This document shows, one piece after another, positions 1 to 9,174 of a stretch of 64,000 nucleotides of DNA. Positions within the stretch are counted from its first letter, which is position 1, and each line of letters begins with the position of its first letter. The DNA is from UBA965 sp040396955 (lineage in GTDB: Bacteria > Chloroflexota > Chloroflexia > Chloroflexales > Roseiflexaceae), in NCBI GenBank assembly GCA_040396955.1, contig JBBAWX010000004.1:163091-227090 (forward strand), read 5' to 3'. The position numbers and the translations under genes were made by a program. The notes beneath the pieces are model-generated. The model searched no databases and was not told where the DNA came from. It worked only from the letters and a program-made list of their open reading frames with translations.

Positions 1-377
1 GTGGTATTTGCTTTGAGTGAGTCGTTCCCGCGGAACATCAGGCTTGCAATGACCAGCAAGAGCAGGCTAAATGCGATGAGGAGAATGTCGCCGGGGATAA
101 GGCGCGAGATGCGGGCGCCAACATAGGCAGTGACCATGCCTGACGCGCCAAATATGAGGGCTGTGGCTAGTTGGGTGCGCCCTTCACGCCAGGCCATGAA
201 GCCGCCTAGCAAGGCGTTGATGCCAACGATGATGAGCGCCGTGGCGAGAGCAACGTGTTCGTTGACGTGGAGCAGGTAGACCATGCTCGGAACAATCAGT
301 ACGGCTCCACCACCCCCCAAAATTCCCAGAAGTAGACCGACAATGGCGCCAATGATGATGGCAAGTAGATGTTCCAT
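1..377 (-). CDS. TauE/SafE (TSUP) family membrane permease, 3' end outside the window
   Basis: The reading frame opens with ATG at 377 and runs without a stop to the window edge, so only about 125 N-terminal residues are present. The protein begins MEHLLAIIIGAIVG and then has a glycine-rich turn (LGGGGAV) followed by hydrophobic helices, the usual start of TSUP permeases, which carry sulfite, sulfonates or other anions across the inner membrane. It lies on the same strand and 91 bp downstream of the DUF2007 gene. The family assignment rests on the N-terminal half only; substrate cannot be inferred. A second TSUP gene sits at 13532-14386. Confidence 0.75.
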   Translation of the reverse strand, partial: MEHLLAIIIGAIVGLLLGILGGGGAVLIVPSMVYLLHVNEHVALATALIIVGINALLGGFMAWREGRTQLATALIFGASGMVTAYVGARISRLIPGDILLIAFSLLLLVIASLMFRGNDSLKANT

Positions 378-468
378 GGTGGCTGATTATCCTTGTATGC
401 TGGGCAAATGCTCTCTAGCGCACATAGTGCGAATGCGAATCGTAGTGTGCGGGGCACATAAGTGGCGA

Positions 469-798
469 CTACGTGCGTTGATCGGTGGTGGAAGGATTGG
501 TGTCGTCGCTTTCGTCGTCACTTTCGTCGTCGGGTTCATCATTGATTTCAAGCACTGCTCGGGCCTCATCTGCGTAGTCAGCCGGTACGACAATCCGTAT
601 CTCGGCCAATGCACCGGATTGCACGCCGAAGATGGTCGCACTATCGGCTCCAATGGCGGAGGCCGGAATGCCAGCATCTTGTAGTTGCGACAAGCAGAGG
701 GAGGCTTCTATGTGTCCTTGGCAGGTAATGATGATGACGGGCTCTGCGACATCGGGGGTTGGTTTTGCTGCGAATATATTGCTGAACCATTGCCACAT
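469..798 (-). CDS. DUF2007-type putative signal-transducing small protein
   Basis: A 109-residue protein. Residues about 20-85 (VIIITCQGHIEASL, DAGIPASAI, then IRIVVPADYADEARAVL) match the ferredoxin-like fold of DUF2007 proteins, which look distantly like PII signal proteins. The tail is strongly acidic (DDESDDESDD) and probably disordered. An AGGAG ribosome site precedes the ATG. It lies downstream of secDF but a hairpin at 828-860 separates them, so it may be expressed separately. No function is established for the family. Confidence 0.7.
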   Translation of the reverse strand: MWQWFSNIFAAKPTPDVAEPVIIITCQGHIEASLCLSQLQDAGIPASAIGADSATIFGVQSGALAEIRIVVPADYADEARAVLEINDEPDDESDDESDDTNPSTTDQRT

Positions 799-827
799 GA
801 CGAGAACTCCTTTCTGTGATGTTTGAA

Positions 828-860
828 ACCCCGCATGACTACTTGGTAATCATGCGGGGT
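828..860. terminator. Hairpin terminator after secF
   Basis: Eleven-base perfect inverted repeat ACCCCGCATGA / TCATGCGGGGT with an 11-base loop, just past the secF stop. On the minus strand the stem ends GGGGTTTC, giving only a short U run. Confidence 0.7.
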
Positions 861-883
861 ACGGGTGTATGTGGGTGGTCGAA

Positions 884-1837
884 CTAGGCGGCTGGAGTCC
901 GGCGAAACCACTGATTCCACTCGCGATTTTCCCAGACAACCAAGAGTTGAGCCGCATTAAAAATCGACGAATACGTGCCGCTGAGGAGCCCAATCAACAG
1001 GATGACGACTAGGTTTTGGATGGTGGCACCACCAAAGAGGAGCAGGGCCAACAGCGTGAAGACACTGGTCAGCTGGGTGTTGATGGAGCGGGGCAGTGTC
1101 TGCACAATGCTGTGGTTGACGATGTCCTCGAATTGCTCACCGGCTTTGCGATGGATGAGGTTTTCACGGATGCGGTCAAACACCACGATGGTGTCGTGCA
1201 CCGAGAAGCTAATCACGGTCAACAAGGCGGTTAAGAAATAGGCGTCAACCTCAAGACCGATGACGACGCCCAAGATGGCAGCAAATCCCAAAACTACGAG
1301 TACGTCGTGGAGCATGGCTAACAGCGCACAGACACCGTAGCGGAAAGGATTTGGCGCTTTGCGGAAGGCAATGGTGAGGTAGATGAGGATGGCCACGCAT
1401 GCACCGAGCACGGCAATCGCCGCACTGCGGGTGGCTTCACCACTGACGGTGGGCCCAACACTTTGCAGTGATTCGCGGCGTACCTCACCGTATTTGGCGC
1501 TCAACGCAGCAATGATGTCGCGCTGTTGCTGTTCGGGGTTGGTGCCACTCAGTGCTTTGGTGCGGACGACGGCAGAAGCCACTTCGGTGCCCGAGACGGT
1601 GACACTACTGAGCTGGACTTGAGCTCCCTCGAAGCCATTCTCGGCGAAAATAGTGCGGATCTCTTCGGTGTTGAGTGTAGAAATCTGTTGCTCGGTGAAG
1701 TGCAAATCCCACAACGCACCGCCGGCGAAGTCGATGCCAGTACGTAGCCCATAGTTGAGATAAAAAATGGCACCGGGGACAATGACGAGAATGGAAATCA
1801 AAAACCAGATATAGCGGTGTTTGACAATCTGTTTCAT
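884..1837 (-). CDS. secF: Protein translocase subunit SecF
   Basis: A 317-residue inner-membrane protein that with SecD uses the proton gradient to assist SecYEG-dependent export. It has an N-terminal membrane helix (YIWFLISILVIVPGAIF), the periplasmic P1 region beginning GIDFAGG, and a five-helix C-terminal block with the conserved SFSVHDTIVVFDRIREN signature near residues 210-230. Length is typical. It starts 6 bp after secD, so the two form an operon. No clear ribosome site is near the ATG, consistent with coupling to secD translation. Confidence 0.96.
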   Translation of the reverse strand: MKQIVKHRYIWFLISILVIVPGAIFYLNYGLRTGIDFAGGALWDLHFTEQQISTLNTEEIRTIFAENGFEGAQVQLSSVTVSGTEVASAVVRTKALSGTNPEQQQRDIIAALSAKYGEVRRESLQSVGPTVSGEATRSAAIAVLGACVAILIYLTIAFRKAPNPFRYGVCALLAMLHDVLVVLGFAAILGVVIGLEVDAYFLTALLTVISFSVHDTIVVFDRIRENLIHRKAGEQFEDIVNHSIVQTLPRSINTQLTSVFTLLALLLFGGATIQNLVVILLIGLLSGTYSSIFNAAQLLVVWENREWNQWFRRTPAA

Positions 1838-1843
1838 GGGTGC

Positions 1844-3250
1844 TTATGCTTTCTCCGCAGCGGCATCACCCGAAACGGGCTGTGCCTGGTCATCGATCTC
1901 GTAGAGCCAGAGGTTTTGGGCTGCATTGAGCTGTACCACCATGCGCAAGAACGTGCGCGTGACGATAACGGCCGTAAACAAATTGAGGAGTACGCCCAAG
2001 CCGAGGGTCAAGGCAAAGCCCTTGATGATACTGACGCCGAAACTATTACCGAACATGAACAGGATGAAGCTGGTGATGAGTGTCGACATGCTCGAGTCAC
2101 GGATGGCGGGCCATGCCTCATCGAAGCCGGCCTCAACCGCTCGTCCCAGTGACCGCCCATTGCGGAGTTCTTCTTTGAGGCGGGCAAAAATCAACACGTT
2201 GGCATCGACGGCTAGGCCGATTGACAAGATGAAGCCGGCGATACCGGACAGGGTGAGGGTGATGGGGACCAACTTGTGGATGCTGAAAATCAACAGGGCA
2301 TAGAGGATGAGCGCCAGTGTGGCGAGCAACCCGGGGAGGCGATAGTAGATGATCATGAAGAGCGCAACGATGACCAATCCTACCAACCCGGCTACGATGC
2401 TGGCCTGCACCGAATTTGCGCCTAGCGTGGCTGAAACTGTGCGGCTCGATTCGACGGCCAAACTAATTGGCAACGAACCATACTTGAGCTGGTTGAGGAT
2501 GGTTTCGGCATCTTCACGGGTGTTGGTGGAGATTTCGCCGTTGCCGCCAATCAGGGCATCTTGGATGACTGGGCAGCTGACAACCACGTTGTCAAGGACG
2601 ATACACATCGGCTTTTGAATGTTGGCTGCCGAAAACGTGGCAAGATTGCTGGCCGATTGCCCCAAGAAGGCGAATGAAACAGCTGGCCGTGACTGTACGG
2701 TGTCGTTGGTCACCCGTAGGGCAACTTGGCGAGTGTCAAGGTCTTTCCCGTCGGTGATGCTCGTGTAGACCACGTCGCTCACGGTCGGTTGTGGGTTGTT
2801 GGGGTCGGCAGTGGCGGGATCGGCCGTCGGGATGGTCGGGCTGGGGTTGCCGGTAGTGCGTACTGTGGTGCCCGGATTGAGGAATTCACCTTTGGTATCG
2901 ATGAATTCAAGCCGACCAGTGCCGCGCAACGTCTCAATGGCTTGCTCAGGATCCTTGACGCCAGGCAACTCGATGATGATACGATCATCACCGGAAAGCT
3001 GTACGACGGCCTCACTGACGCCGAGCCCATTGACACGACGTTCGATGACGGTGGCCGCGGTGCTCATCAACTCTTTGTCGACACTGCCATCGGCCTTCAT
3101 GAGGACTTGTGTGCCACCCTGCAGGTCGAGCCCGAGGCGCACACTCACATCTCGCCCCAACCACGTGTTATCGGGTGCAAAAGATACCCATGCACTCAGC
3201 GCAGTCAGGAGGAGAATGAAGATAAAGGGGACAAGTTCGCGATTACGCAC
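1844..3250 (-). CDS. secD: Protein translocase subunit SecD
   Basis: A 468-residue partner of SecF. It shows the N-terminal membrane helix, the RLGLDLQGGTQV signature near residue 38, the P1 head region with a proline/threonine-rich insert, and a six-helix C-terminal module containing GLAVDANVLIFARLKEE. The start is GTG at 3250 with GGAGG about 10 bases upstream. First gene of the secDF unit, with a good sigma70-type promoter at 3312-3341. Confidence 0.96.
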   Translation of the reverse strand: MRNRELVPFIFILLLTALSAWVSFAPDNTWLGRDVSVRLGLDLQGGTQVLMKADGSVDKELMSTAATVIERRVNGLGVSEAVVQLSGDDRIIIELPGVKDPEQAIETLRGTGRLEFIDTKGEFLNPGTTVRTTGNPSPTIPTADPATADPNNPQPTVSDVVYTSITDGKDLDTRQVALRVTNDTVQSRPAVSFAFLGQSASNLATFSAANIQKPMCIVLDNVVVSCPVIQDALIGGNGEISTNTREDAETILNQLKYGSLPISLAVESSRTVSATLGANSVQASIVAGLVGLVIVALFMIIYYRLPGLLATLALILYALLIFSIHKLVPITLTLSGIAGFILSIGLAVDANVLIFARLKEELRNGRSLGRAVEAGFDEAWPAIRDSSMSTLITSFILFMFGNSFGVSIIKGFALTLGLGVLLNLFTAVIVTRTFLRMVVQLNAAQNLWLYEIDDQAQPVSGDAAAEKA

Positions 3251-3311
3251 GATTACATAGCCTCCGTGTCGGATAGGCCGACGTACTGAAAAAATGCAAC
3301 ACTAACACGGC

Positions 3312-3341
3312 ATTATAGTTTGTCAGGTTGGAATGTGTCAA
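3312..3341 (-). promoter_or_regulatory. Predicted promoter of secDF
   Basis: On the minus strand TTGACA (3341-3336) is followed after 18 bases by TATAAT (3317-3312), about 60 bases upstream of secD. A second TTGACAC and TATAAT overlap directly upstream (around 3341-3353), so tandem promoters are possible. Confidence 0.6.
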
Positions 3342-3385
3342 TTATAGTGTCAATTCTGCTGAGAATTACTTGCCGCAGAGCGCAA

Positions 3386-3421
3386 AACACCCCCAAGCGC
3401 CGCTGGCAACTCGGAGGTGTT
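3386..3421 (-). terminator. Hairpin terminator after the DsbA-like gene
   Basis: Arms AACACCCCC and GGAGGTGTT (one mismatch) flank an 18-base loop that contains a smaller GC-rich stem. On the minus strand the stem ends GGGTGTTTT. Confidence 0.5.
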
Positions 3422-3441
3422 GGTACATCGATGACTCACAA

Positions 3442-4209
3442 TTATGGCTGGATGGCGTCAACGGCCTGCCGCACAAGGGTGTCGATGTCCTCGATGCTCT
3501 GGGCGTTGCTTGCGTCAACCACCGTACCATTGACTGCAAACGACGGGGTGCCAGGTAGCCCAAGTGCATTGGATTGCTTCTGATGGTCAAGTACCACCTG
3601 CTCAACCGTGTCGTCATTCAAGCAGCTGTTGAATGCCTCTGTATCAAGCTGGAGTTGTCCGGCGTAGGTAATTAGTTGCTTGGTGAAATTGCTGGCGTTG
3701 AGTGACGACCACTGCCGCTGATTGGTGTAAATCATGTCGTGCATCTTCCAGAAGCCGGCAGCACCCTGCAGATTGCCCGCACATCGGGCAGCAACGGCCG
3801 CACCAATGGCGTTGGGGTGTGATTGCAACGGGAAGTCATGGAATACTTTTTTGACCTTGCCCGTCGCCACGTATTCGTTTTCGAAACGGCTCGCCACGTT
3901 GGTCGCATAATAGCCACACCCAGGGCACTGGAAATCGGCGTATTCGATGACGGTAATCGGGGCTGCGGCATCTCCCACAAAATAACGGCCATCGTCGCCA
4001 ATTCCTACGGGCAATTCGTTGCCACGGGCAACGGGGACGACGCCAAGCACTTTACTGCCCTCGACTTGCGTATCCCCGCGGAGTGCGTTGTAGGCGACGA
4101 CTGTGATGACAATCGCCAAAAGTGCGATGACTATGATGTAAAAGGTGCGTACGGAGGACTGGCCGCTGTTGGTCGTTTGTACTGACCGTCCACGTGGTTT
4201 TTGGCTCAT
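3442..4209 (-). CDS. Membrane-anchored DsbA-like thiol oxidoreductase
   Basis: A 255-residue protein with one N-terminal membrane helix (about 23-40, YIIVIALLAIVITVVAY) and a thioredoxin-fold domain on the outer side. The active site CPGC is at residues 95-98 (ADFQCPGCGYY) and the cis-proline loop is GTPSF near residue 220. This is the thioredoxin_4/BdbD-like family that forms or shuffles disulfides in exported proteins. Two additional cysteines (in ARCAGN and NSCLND) lie in the helical insert. It sits next to secDF, which fits a role in exported-protein folding, but it has its own terminator and a likely -10 (TATAAT, 4269-4264 on the minus strand). Confidence 0.88.
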   Translation of the reverse strand: MSQKPRGRSVQTTNSGQSSVRTFYIIVIALLAIVITVVAYNALRGDTQVEGSKVLGVVPVARGNELPVGIGDDGRYFVGDAAAPITVIEYADFQCPGCGYYATNVASRFENEYVATGKVKKVFHDFPLQSHPNAIGAAVAARCAGNLQGAAGFWKMHDMIYTNQRQWSSLNASNFTKQLITYAGQLQLDTEAFNSCLNDDTVEQVVLDHQKQSNALGLPGTPSFAVNGTVVDASNAQSIEDIDTLVRQAVDAIQP

Positions 4210-4320
4210 GACGCTGTGTAATCCTTATCAACTTTTGACAGATGTCGCACGGAATCTTTCACCATTATAGTACGATAGTACACAGAATGCGGTCGCTGAT
4301 AGATAAAGAATTGCTAAGTA

Positions 4321-5532
4321 ATGCATGCACAACGTGAACTCTCGAGAACAACCGTCCGTCGGATTATGATTGCCGCTCAGGGACTTGACCGTGAGCGCCC
4401 TGCCACGCAACCCGCTGATGTGCTTGCCTGCATCGAACGCATGGCGTTGCTCCAAATCGACACCATTCACGTGGTGAATCGCAGTCCGTATTGGGTGTTG
4501 TGGAGCCGTATTGGCAATTACCCGCTCCACTGGCTTGACGCACTGTTGGCGGATGGCGCGCTCTTTGAATGCTGGGCTCATGAGGCTTGTTTTGCTCCCC
4601 GACGTTGGCTACCGGCGCAATTACGCCTGATTGCCGACCGCGTACATCCCACCAAGACTCGTTGGTCACGGCCGTTCCTTGAGACGCACGCCGAGGCGGC
4701 CACCGCCATGCTTGCCGTAGTGGCGGAGCGTGGCGAGGTGCGTTCGAGTGATTTTCGACGGACCGAGGGGAAACGCGGCACGTGGTGGGCCTGGAGTCAC
4801 GAAAAAACGCTACTCGAAGCATTGTTTGCTGACGGCGCGCTCACAGTCGCACGCCGCGAGCGCTTTCAACGTGTGTACACTTTGACCACAACCAAACATC
4901 CGGAGCTGGAGAGCACGGCCCTCCCCGATCGGCATGAGGTTTTTTTGGAGCAGGTGCGTGCCACGATGCGCGCACTTGGTGTTGTCCATGTGCGTTGGTT
5001 GGGCGATTACTTTCGCATGCGCGGCTTGCTTGAGTCTAGTGCACAACGGCTACAAGAGTGCGGAGAGCTGATTCCGGTCACGCTGGCCGGTATCCCAGGG
5101 CAGGCCTGGGTGTGGCATGAATATGCGGCTTGGATCGATCATCCGCCCGTCTGTGGGCATACCACGTTGCTGATGCCGTTTGACCCATTGGTGTGGGATC
5201 GGCGTCGAGCCCTCGAAGTATTCGGATTCGACTACAAAATCGAATGTTATACGCCGGCCCCCCGCCGCATCTACGGCTATTTCACGCTACCGGTGTTGTA
5301 CCACGACCAGATTGTGGGACGCTTCGATTGCAAAGCGCATCGTACCGAAGGAATCTTTACCATTAACCATGCGCACTTTGAAGCCGATAGAGCCCCTGAC
5401 CCTGCCATGTATGCCGCGATTGCGGCGGCGGTGCAACGCTGTGCCACATGGCATGGCACGCCGGTCGTGCGGCTCGTGGCCACTTCTCCGACTAGTCATC
5501 ATGCGGGGCTGGCGGTGGCGCTCGGCGGTTAA
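4321..5532 (+). CDS. YcaQ/AlkZ-family winged-helix DNA glycosylase
   Basis: A 403-residue member of the HTH_42 (formerly DUF1006) family, whose studied members YcaQ and AlkZ remove alkylated bases and unhook interstrand crosslinks. The catalytic Q-x-D motif of the YcaQ branch is visible as QID at residues 45-47 (ALLQIDTIHVV), followed by the characteristic RSPYWVLWSRIG segment. Length is typical. It is a single gene on the plus strand, divergent from the DsbA-like gene. There is no obvious Shine-Dalgarno before the ATG, so the start is less certain. Substrate specificity cannot be read from sequence. Confidence 0.88.
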   Translation: MHAQRELSRTTVRRIMIAAQGLDRERPATQPADVLACIERMALLQIDTIHVVNRSPYWVLWSRIGNYPLHWLDALLADGALFECWAHEACFAPRRWLPAQLRLIADRVHPTKTRWSRPFLETHAEAATAMLAVVAERGEVRSSDFRRTEGKRGTWWAWSHEKTLLEALFADGALTVARRERFQRVYTLTTTKHPELESTALPDRHEVFLEQVRATMRALGVVHVRWLGDYFRMRGLLESSAQRLQECGELIPVTLAGIPGQAWVWHEYAAWIDHPPVCGHTTLLMPFDPLVWDRRRALEVFGFDYKIECYTPAPRRIYGYFTLPVLYHDQIVGRFDCKAHRTEGIFTINHAHFEADRAPDPAMYAAIAAAVQRCATWHGTPVVRLVATSPTSHHAGLAVALGG

Positions 5533-5640
5533 TGCAGTGGTTGTGTTGCCCAGTGTGAGTGAATCCATTACAATGATGGCGGAAGCCATGCTTGAATCGT
5601 GGCAATATGCAGACTCAAGACCATTGTGGGAGACAAGGCG

Positions 5641-5979
5641 ATGCCAACCTACGTGTACGCATGTGATACATGTCGTGTCGAGTTCGAAAAATTTCAATCG
5701 TTCAAAGATGAACCATTGCGCGCCTGTCCGACCTGTGACAGTGCGGTGCGTCGTGTTTTGCAACCAGCCGGAATCGTCTTTAAGGGGAGCGGTTGGCATA
5801 TCACCGATTATCGGGCGCAGAGTGGGGGGAGCAGTACCAGCAGTGAATCAACAGCGAGCGCGAGTACTGCCGCCGATAGTGCGGCGAGTAGTGCCCCTGC
5901 CGCCGATAGTGCGGCAAGTAGTGCCCCTGCTACCTCACCTACTCCGAGCAGTACAGGGAGCGACAGCGCGGTATCATGA
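5641..5979 (+). CDS. FmdB-family zinc-ribbon protein with Ala/Ser repeat tail
   Basis: A 112-residue protein starting MPTYVYACDTC, with paired CxxC motifs (CDTC and CPTC) forming the FmdB/CxxC_CxxC_SSSS zinc ribbon in the first 45 residues, then IVFKGSGWHITDY. The last half is low-complexity Ser/Ala/Pro with two exact copies of AADSAASSAP. A longer upstream frame exists, but GGGAG just before 5641 and the family N-terminus favour this start. The stop overlaps the cysE start (ATGA). Function of FmdB proteins is unclear; they are often linked to transcriptional regulation or metal sensing. Confidence 0.85.
   Translation: MPTYVYACDTCRVEFEKFQSFKDEPLRACPTCDSAVRRVLQPAGIVFKGSGWHITDYRAQSGGSSTSSESTASASTAADSAASSAPAADSAASSAPATSPTPSSTGSDSAVS
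5869..5928 (+). repeat. Tandem 30-bp repeat inside the FmdB-family gene
   Basis: Two adjacent 30-base units (5869-5898 and 5899-5928) differ by one base and each encodes AADSAASSAP. This is in frame, so copy number can change tail length without breaking the gene. Confidence 0.9.
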
Positions 5980-6776
5980 CAAACCTCTTTCGGCTCATCC
6001 GCGCGGATGTGGCTGCGATTTTTCGGAATGATCCAGCGGCCACGAATATGGCCGAAGTGTTGTTGTACCCGGGACTCCACGCAATTCTGATGCACCGAGT
6101 GGCCCATGCGTTGTGGAAGCGACGCGTGCCGTTTGTGCCCCGCCTCATTTCACAGTGGTCGCGGTTTGTGACCGGGATTGAAATCCATCCAGGGGCCCGC
6201 ATTGGGGCTGGTTTTTTCATTGATCACGGCATGGGTACGGTTATCGGTGAAACTGCCGAAATCGGTGACCGTGTGATGCTGTACCAGGGTGTCACACTTG
6301 GGGGGACTGGGAAGCAAAGCGGCAAGCGTCACCCAACCCTGGAGGATGACGTGATTGTCGGAGTTGGGGCGAGTATTTTGGGGGCGATTACCATTGCCCA
6401 GGGAGCCCGGATTGGCGGTGGTGCGGTTGTGGTCAAAGATGTACCTGCCCACAGCACGGCCATTGGTATCCCCGCACGGGTGGTGGCCACACGTGACCCA
6501 GTCACCGGGATTACGCGGCGCGTCGAAGAATTGCCGGATCCCGAGGGTGACATGTTGCGTCAGTTGCGCGATCGTTTGCTTGAGCTTGAGACGCGCATCG
6601 ATCATCTTGAGGCGCACACGATTGATGATCACCAGCATGTACCCCATAATTTCGATGATTCGCCGTTCAACACGGCAATATGGCGACAACTCGACCACTC
6701 AACCGCGGATTCGCATATTCATTCATTGACTGAGCAACAACGAAGGGATAAATCGTATGACGATTCGGCTCTATAA
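5976..6776 (+). CDS. cysE: Serine O-acetyltransferase
   Basis: A 266-residue CysE that makes O-acetylserine for cysteine synthesis. The helical N-terminus (DVAAIFRNDPA) is followed by left-handed beta-helix hexapeptide repeats, including GIEIHPGARIGAGFFIDHG and GVTLGGTG. It lacks the long C-terminal tail signature of E. coli CysE but has an extended helical and polar end of about 60 residues. It overlaps fmdB by 4 bases and cysS by 20, placing cysteine synthesis beside cysteine tRNA charging. Confidence 0.94.
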   Translation: MTNLFRLIRADVAAIFRNDPAATNMAEVLLYPGLHAILMHRVAHALWKRRVPFVPRLISQWSRFVTGIEIHPGARIGAGFFIDHGMGTVIGETAEIGDRVMLYQGVTLGGTGKQSGKRHPTLEDDVIVGVGASILGAITIAQGARIGGGAVVVKDVPAHSTAIGIPARVVATRDPVTGITRRVEELPDPEGDMLRQLRDRLLELETRIDHLEAHTIDDHQHVPHNFDDSPFNTAIWRQLDHSTADSHIHSLTEQQRRDKSYDDSAL

Positions 6777-8175
6777 CACGATGACACGAACGACCGATGA
6801 GCTACGCCCGTTGACCCCGGGTCTTATTCGTATGTACGTGTGTGGTGTGACGGTGTACGATCGTGCGCACATCGGTCATGCCATGTCGGCCATCGTCTTT
6901 GACGTGTTGCGCCGCTATCTGGAATTCCGTGGTCTGCAGGTCATGCATGTGGTGAATTTCACTGACGTGGACGACAAAATTATCGCGCGGGCCAATGCAC
7001 TGGGGCGTGATGCGGTCGAACTGGCTTCGAGCTATGTCGATGAATTCCAAGAAGACCTGCGCTCTTTACACGTCCTCCCGGCCACCGTCTACCCACGTGT
7101 CACCGAGTCGATGCCGCAAATTATTGCGTTCATTGAGCAGTTAATCGTCAAGGGCTTCGCCTATGCGGCCGAGGGGGATGTGTACTTCCGTGTCAGCAAA
7201 GACGACGACTACGGTCGCTTATCGGGGCGTCATTTGACCGACATGGTGGCAGGGACGCGTTTTGATGTAGATGCGCGGAAAGAGCACCCCGGCGACTTTG
7301 CACTGTGGAAAGGTGCGAAGCCCGGCGAACCTGCGTGGCCGAGCCCATGGGGTGATGGGCGACCAGGATGGCACATCGAATGCTCCACCATGAGCCTCGA
7401 TCATCTCGGCGAAGAAATCGACATTCACGGCGGCGGCAATGATTTGGTCTTCCCGCACCACGAAAACGAAATCGCCCAGAGTGAGAGCCTGACCGGCAAA
7501 ACCTTTGCACGCCATTGGATCCACAACGGCATGTTGCAGATCCAGACGAAGCTCGCCGATGGTACCTACAAACTCGAAAAAATGTCGAAGTCGCTGGGGA
7601 ATGTGGTGACCATTCGCGAGTTTTTGGCGGAACATCCAGCCGATGCGTTGCGCCTAGTCGTGTTGTCGAGCTACTACCGCAACCCGCTGGCATACGGCGT
7701 CGATATTGTGGCCGACCAAGAGCGCAAGTTGGAGCGCATCCGTGGCGCTTTGGCGCCTGCCACGGGCACACAGAGCACCGGTGAGTCGGCCACACGCTTG
7801 CAGGAGGCCACTGCGGCGGCACGCCCGGCATTTGTGGCTGCCATGGACGACGATCTCAATACGTCGGTGGCGCTAGCGACCATCTTTGAGTTGGTGCGGA
7901 GCATCAACGTGGCCCGTGATGCAGGGGTGAGTGGCACCGTTTTTGAGGCCGCCCAACACGAGTTACGGGCGCTGTGCGATGTGCTCGGGTTAACCCTCGA
8001 GGCCGCCCCGAGTCGGGTCGGCGAAGCCGCCCCGTTTATTGAACTCCTCATCGAATTGCGTGCCGAATTGCGCAAAGCGAAACAATATCAGCTGGCCGAT
8101 GTGGTGCGAACGCGCCTCGCTGATTTGGGTGTCACCCTCGAAGATAGTGCGCAAGGTACGCGCTGGAAAGCATGA
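6757..8175 (+). CDS. cysS: Cysteinyl-tRNA synthetase
   Basis: A 472-residue class I synthetase. Zinc-ligand Cys29 (YVCGVTVYD), the HIGH motif at 38-41, the conserved GWHIECSTMS and GGNDLVFPHHENE zinc region, and the KMSKSLGN signature near residue 275 are all present. The C-terminal helical DALR-like part is complete. AAGGGA precedes the ATG at good spacing. Its first 20 bases overlap the end of cysE, so it is probably translationally coupled. Confidence 0.97.
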   Translation: MTIRLYNTMTRTTDELRPLTPGLIRMYVCGVTVYDRAHIGHAMSAIVFDVLRRYLEFRGLQVMHVVNFTDVDDKIIARANALGRDAVELASSYVDEFQEDLRSLHVLPATVYPRVTESMPQIIAFIEQLIVKGFAYAAEGDVYFRVSKDDDYGRLSGRHLTDMVAGTRFDVDARKEHPGDFALWKGAKPGEPAWPSPWGDGRPGWHIECSTMSLDHLGEEIDIHGGGNDLVFPHHENEIAQSESLTGKTFARHWIHNGMLQIQTKLADGTYKLEKMSKSLGNVVTIREFLAEHPADALRLVVLSSYYRNPLAYGVDIVADQERKLERIRGALAPATGTQSTGESATRLQEATAAARPAFVAAMDDDLNTSVALATIFELVRSINVARDAGVSGTVFEAAQHELRALCDVLGLTLEAAPSRVGEAAPFIELLIELRAELRKAKQYQLADVVRTRLADLGVTLEDSAQGTRWKA

Positions 8176-8181
8176 TGTCAG

Positions 8182-9174
8182 ATGGCATGGTTGGAATGTA
8201 GCGTAGAAGTCGAAGCTGAGGCAGTAGAATCCGTCAGTGAACTCATGGCTCAGTATGGTTATAATGGCGGCGTCGCCGTCGATCAGCCGATTATTCATGG
8301 TGCTGATGGCCCCGATTACCAGTACGACCTCTCCAAACCAGTGACGGTTCGTACCTGGATTCCGGTCGATGCCCAAAGCGAAGAGGTGCGCGCTAAGCTG
8401 GCACAAGCGTTGTGGTATCTTGGTCAACTCCGTCAGGTGGGCCCCTTGAAAATCGCCCAGCTCGAAGAGCAGGTGTGGGCTGAAGCCTGGAAGCGCCACT
8501 ACACCGTGCAACGCATTGGTAAGCGCTCGGTGATTGTGCCGTCGTGGCATGAATATGACCCGAAACCCGACGATATCGTGCTTCGTCTCGACCCAGGGAT
8601 GGCGTTCGGCACCGGGTTGCACCCCACTACGCGCATGTGCTGTGTCTTCCTCGAAGAGTACATGACCCCCGACACGCGCGTGATGGATCTCGGGTGTGGC
8701 TCTGGCATCCTTGCCATTGCTGCCGCCCATCTTGGGGCCCGCGAAATCATCGCCATCGACACCGATGGCATTGCCGTGGATGCCACACGCATCAATGCCG
8801 AAGTAAACGGTGTCGTAGATACGATGAAGATCATCGAAGGTAGCCTCGGCAACGGCAATCAACTCGGCCATTGGCTGAGCTGGGATGCTCCCGATGTGCC
8901 GGTAGGGGTGGCCATCGACCCGGCCTCGGCACAGTGCGACGTGATTGCCGCCAATCTCATCGCCAAAGTGCTGGTCTTTTTGGCAAACGACCTCTATGCG
9001 GCCCTCAAACCAGGTGCGTTGTTGATTAGCTCGGGCATTATCGCCGACCGCGAAGATGAGGTCTCGATTGCGTTTGCGGCGGCTGGTCTCGAGCGTGTCA
9101 ACCGACGGAGTGAGGGTGATTGGGTGGCGTTGGTGCACCGCCGCCCGCTAGCGGATAGCGGAGTCAGGGCATGA
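8182..9174 (+). CDS. prmA: Ribosomal protein L11 methyltransferase
   Basis: A 330-residue PrmA-type SAM-dependent methyltransferase that modifies ribosomal protein L11. It begins MAWLECSVEVEAEAVESV, has the F-G-T-G-x-H-x-T-T motif (AFGTGLHPTTR) and the SAM-binding DLGCGSGILAIAA, followed by the acceptor motif ANLIAKVL. It lies 6 bp after cysS and overlaps rsmE by 4 bases. Confidence 0.94.
   Translation: MAWLECSVEVEAEAVESVSELMAQYGYNGGVAVDQPIIHGADGPDYQYDLSKPVTVRTWIPVDAQSEEVRAKLAQALWYLGQLRQVGPLKIAQLEEQVWAEAWKRHYTVQRIGKRSVIVPSWHEYDPKPDDIVLRLDPGMAFGTGLHPTTRMCCVFLEEYMTPDTRVMDLGCGSGILAIAAAHLGAREIIAIDTDGIAVDATRINAEVNGVVDTMKIIEGSLGNGNQLGHWLSWDAPDVPVGVAIDPASAQCDVIAANLIAKVLVFLANDLYAALKPGALLISSGIIADREDEVSIAFAAAGLERVNRRSEGDWVALVHRRPLADSGVRA

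Noticed and set aside
7990..9138. Long minus-strand open frame (about 380 codons) opposite prmA and the end of cysS
   Set aside because: It lies antisense to clearly recognised genes, has no family similarity and no ribosome site; it is a GC-rich shadow frame.
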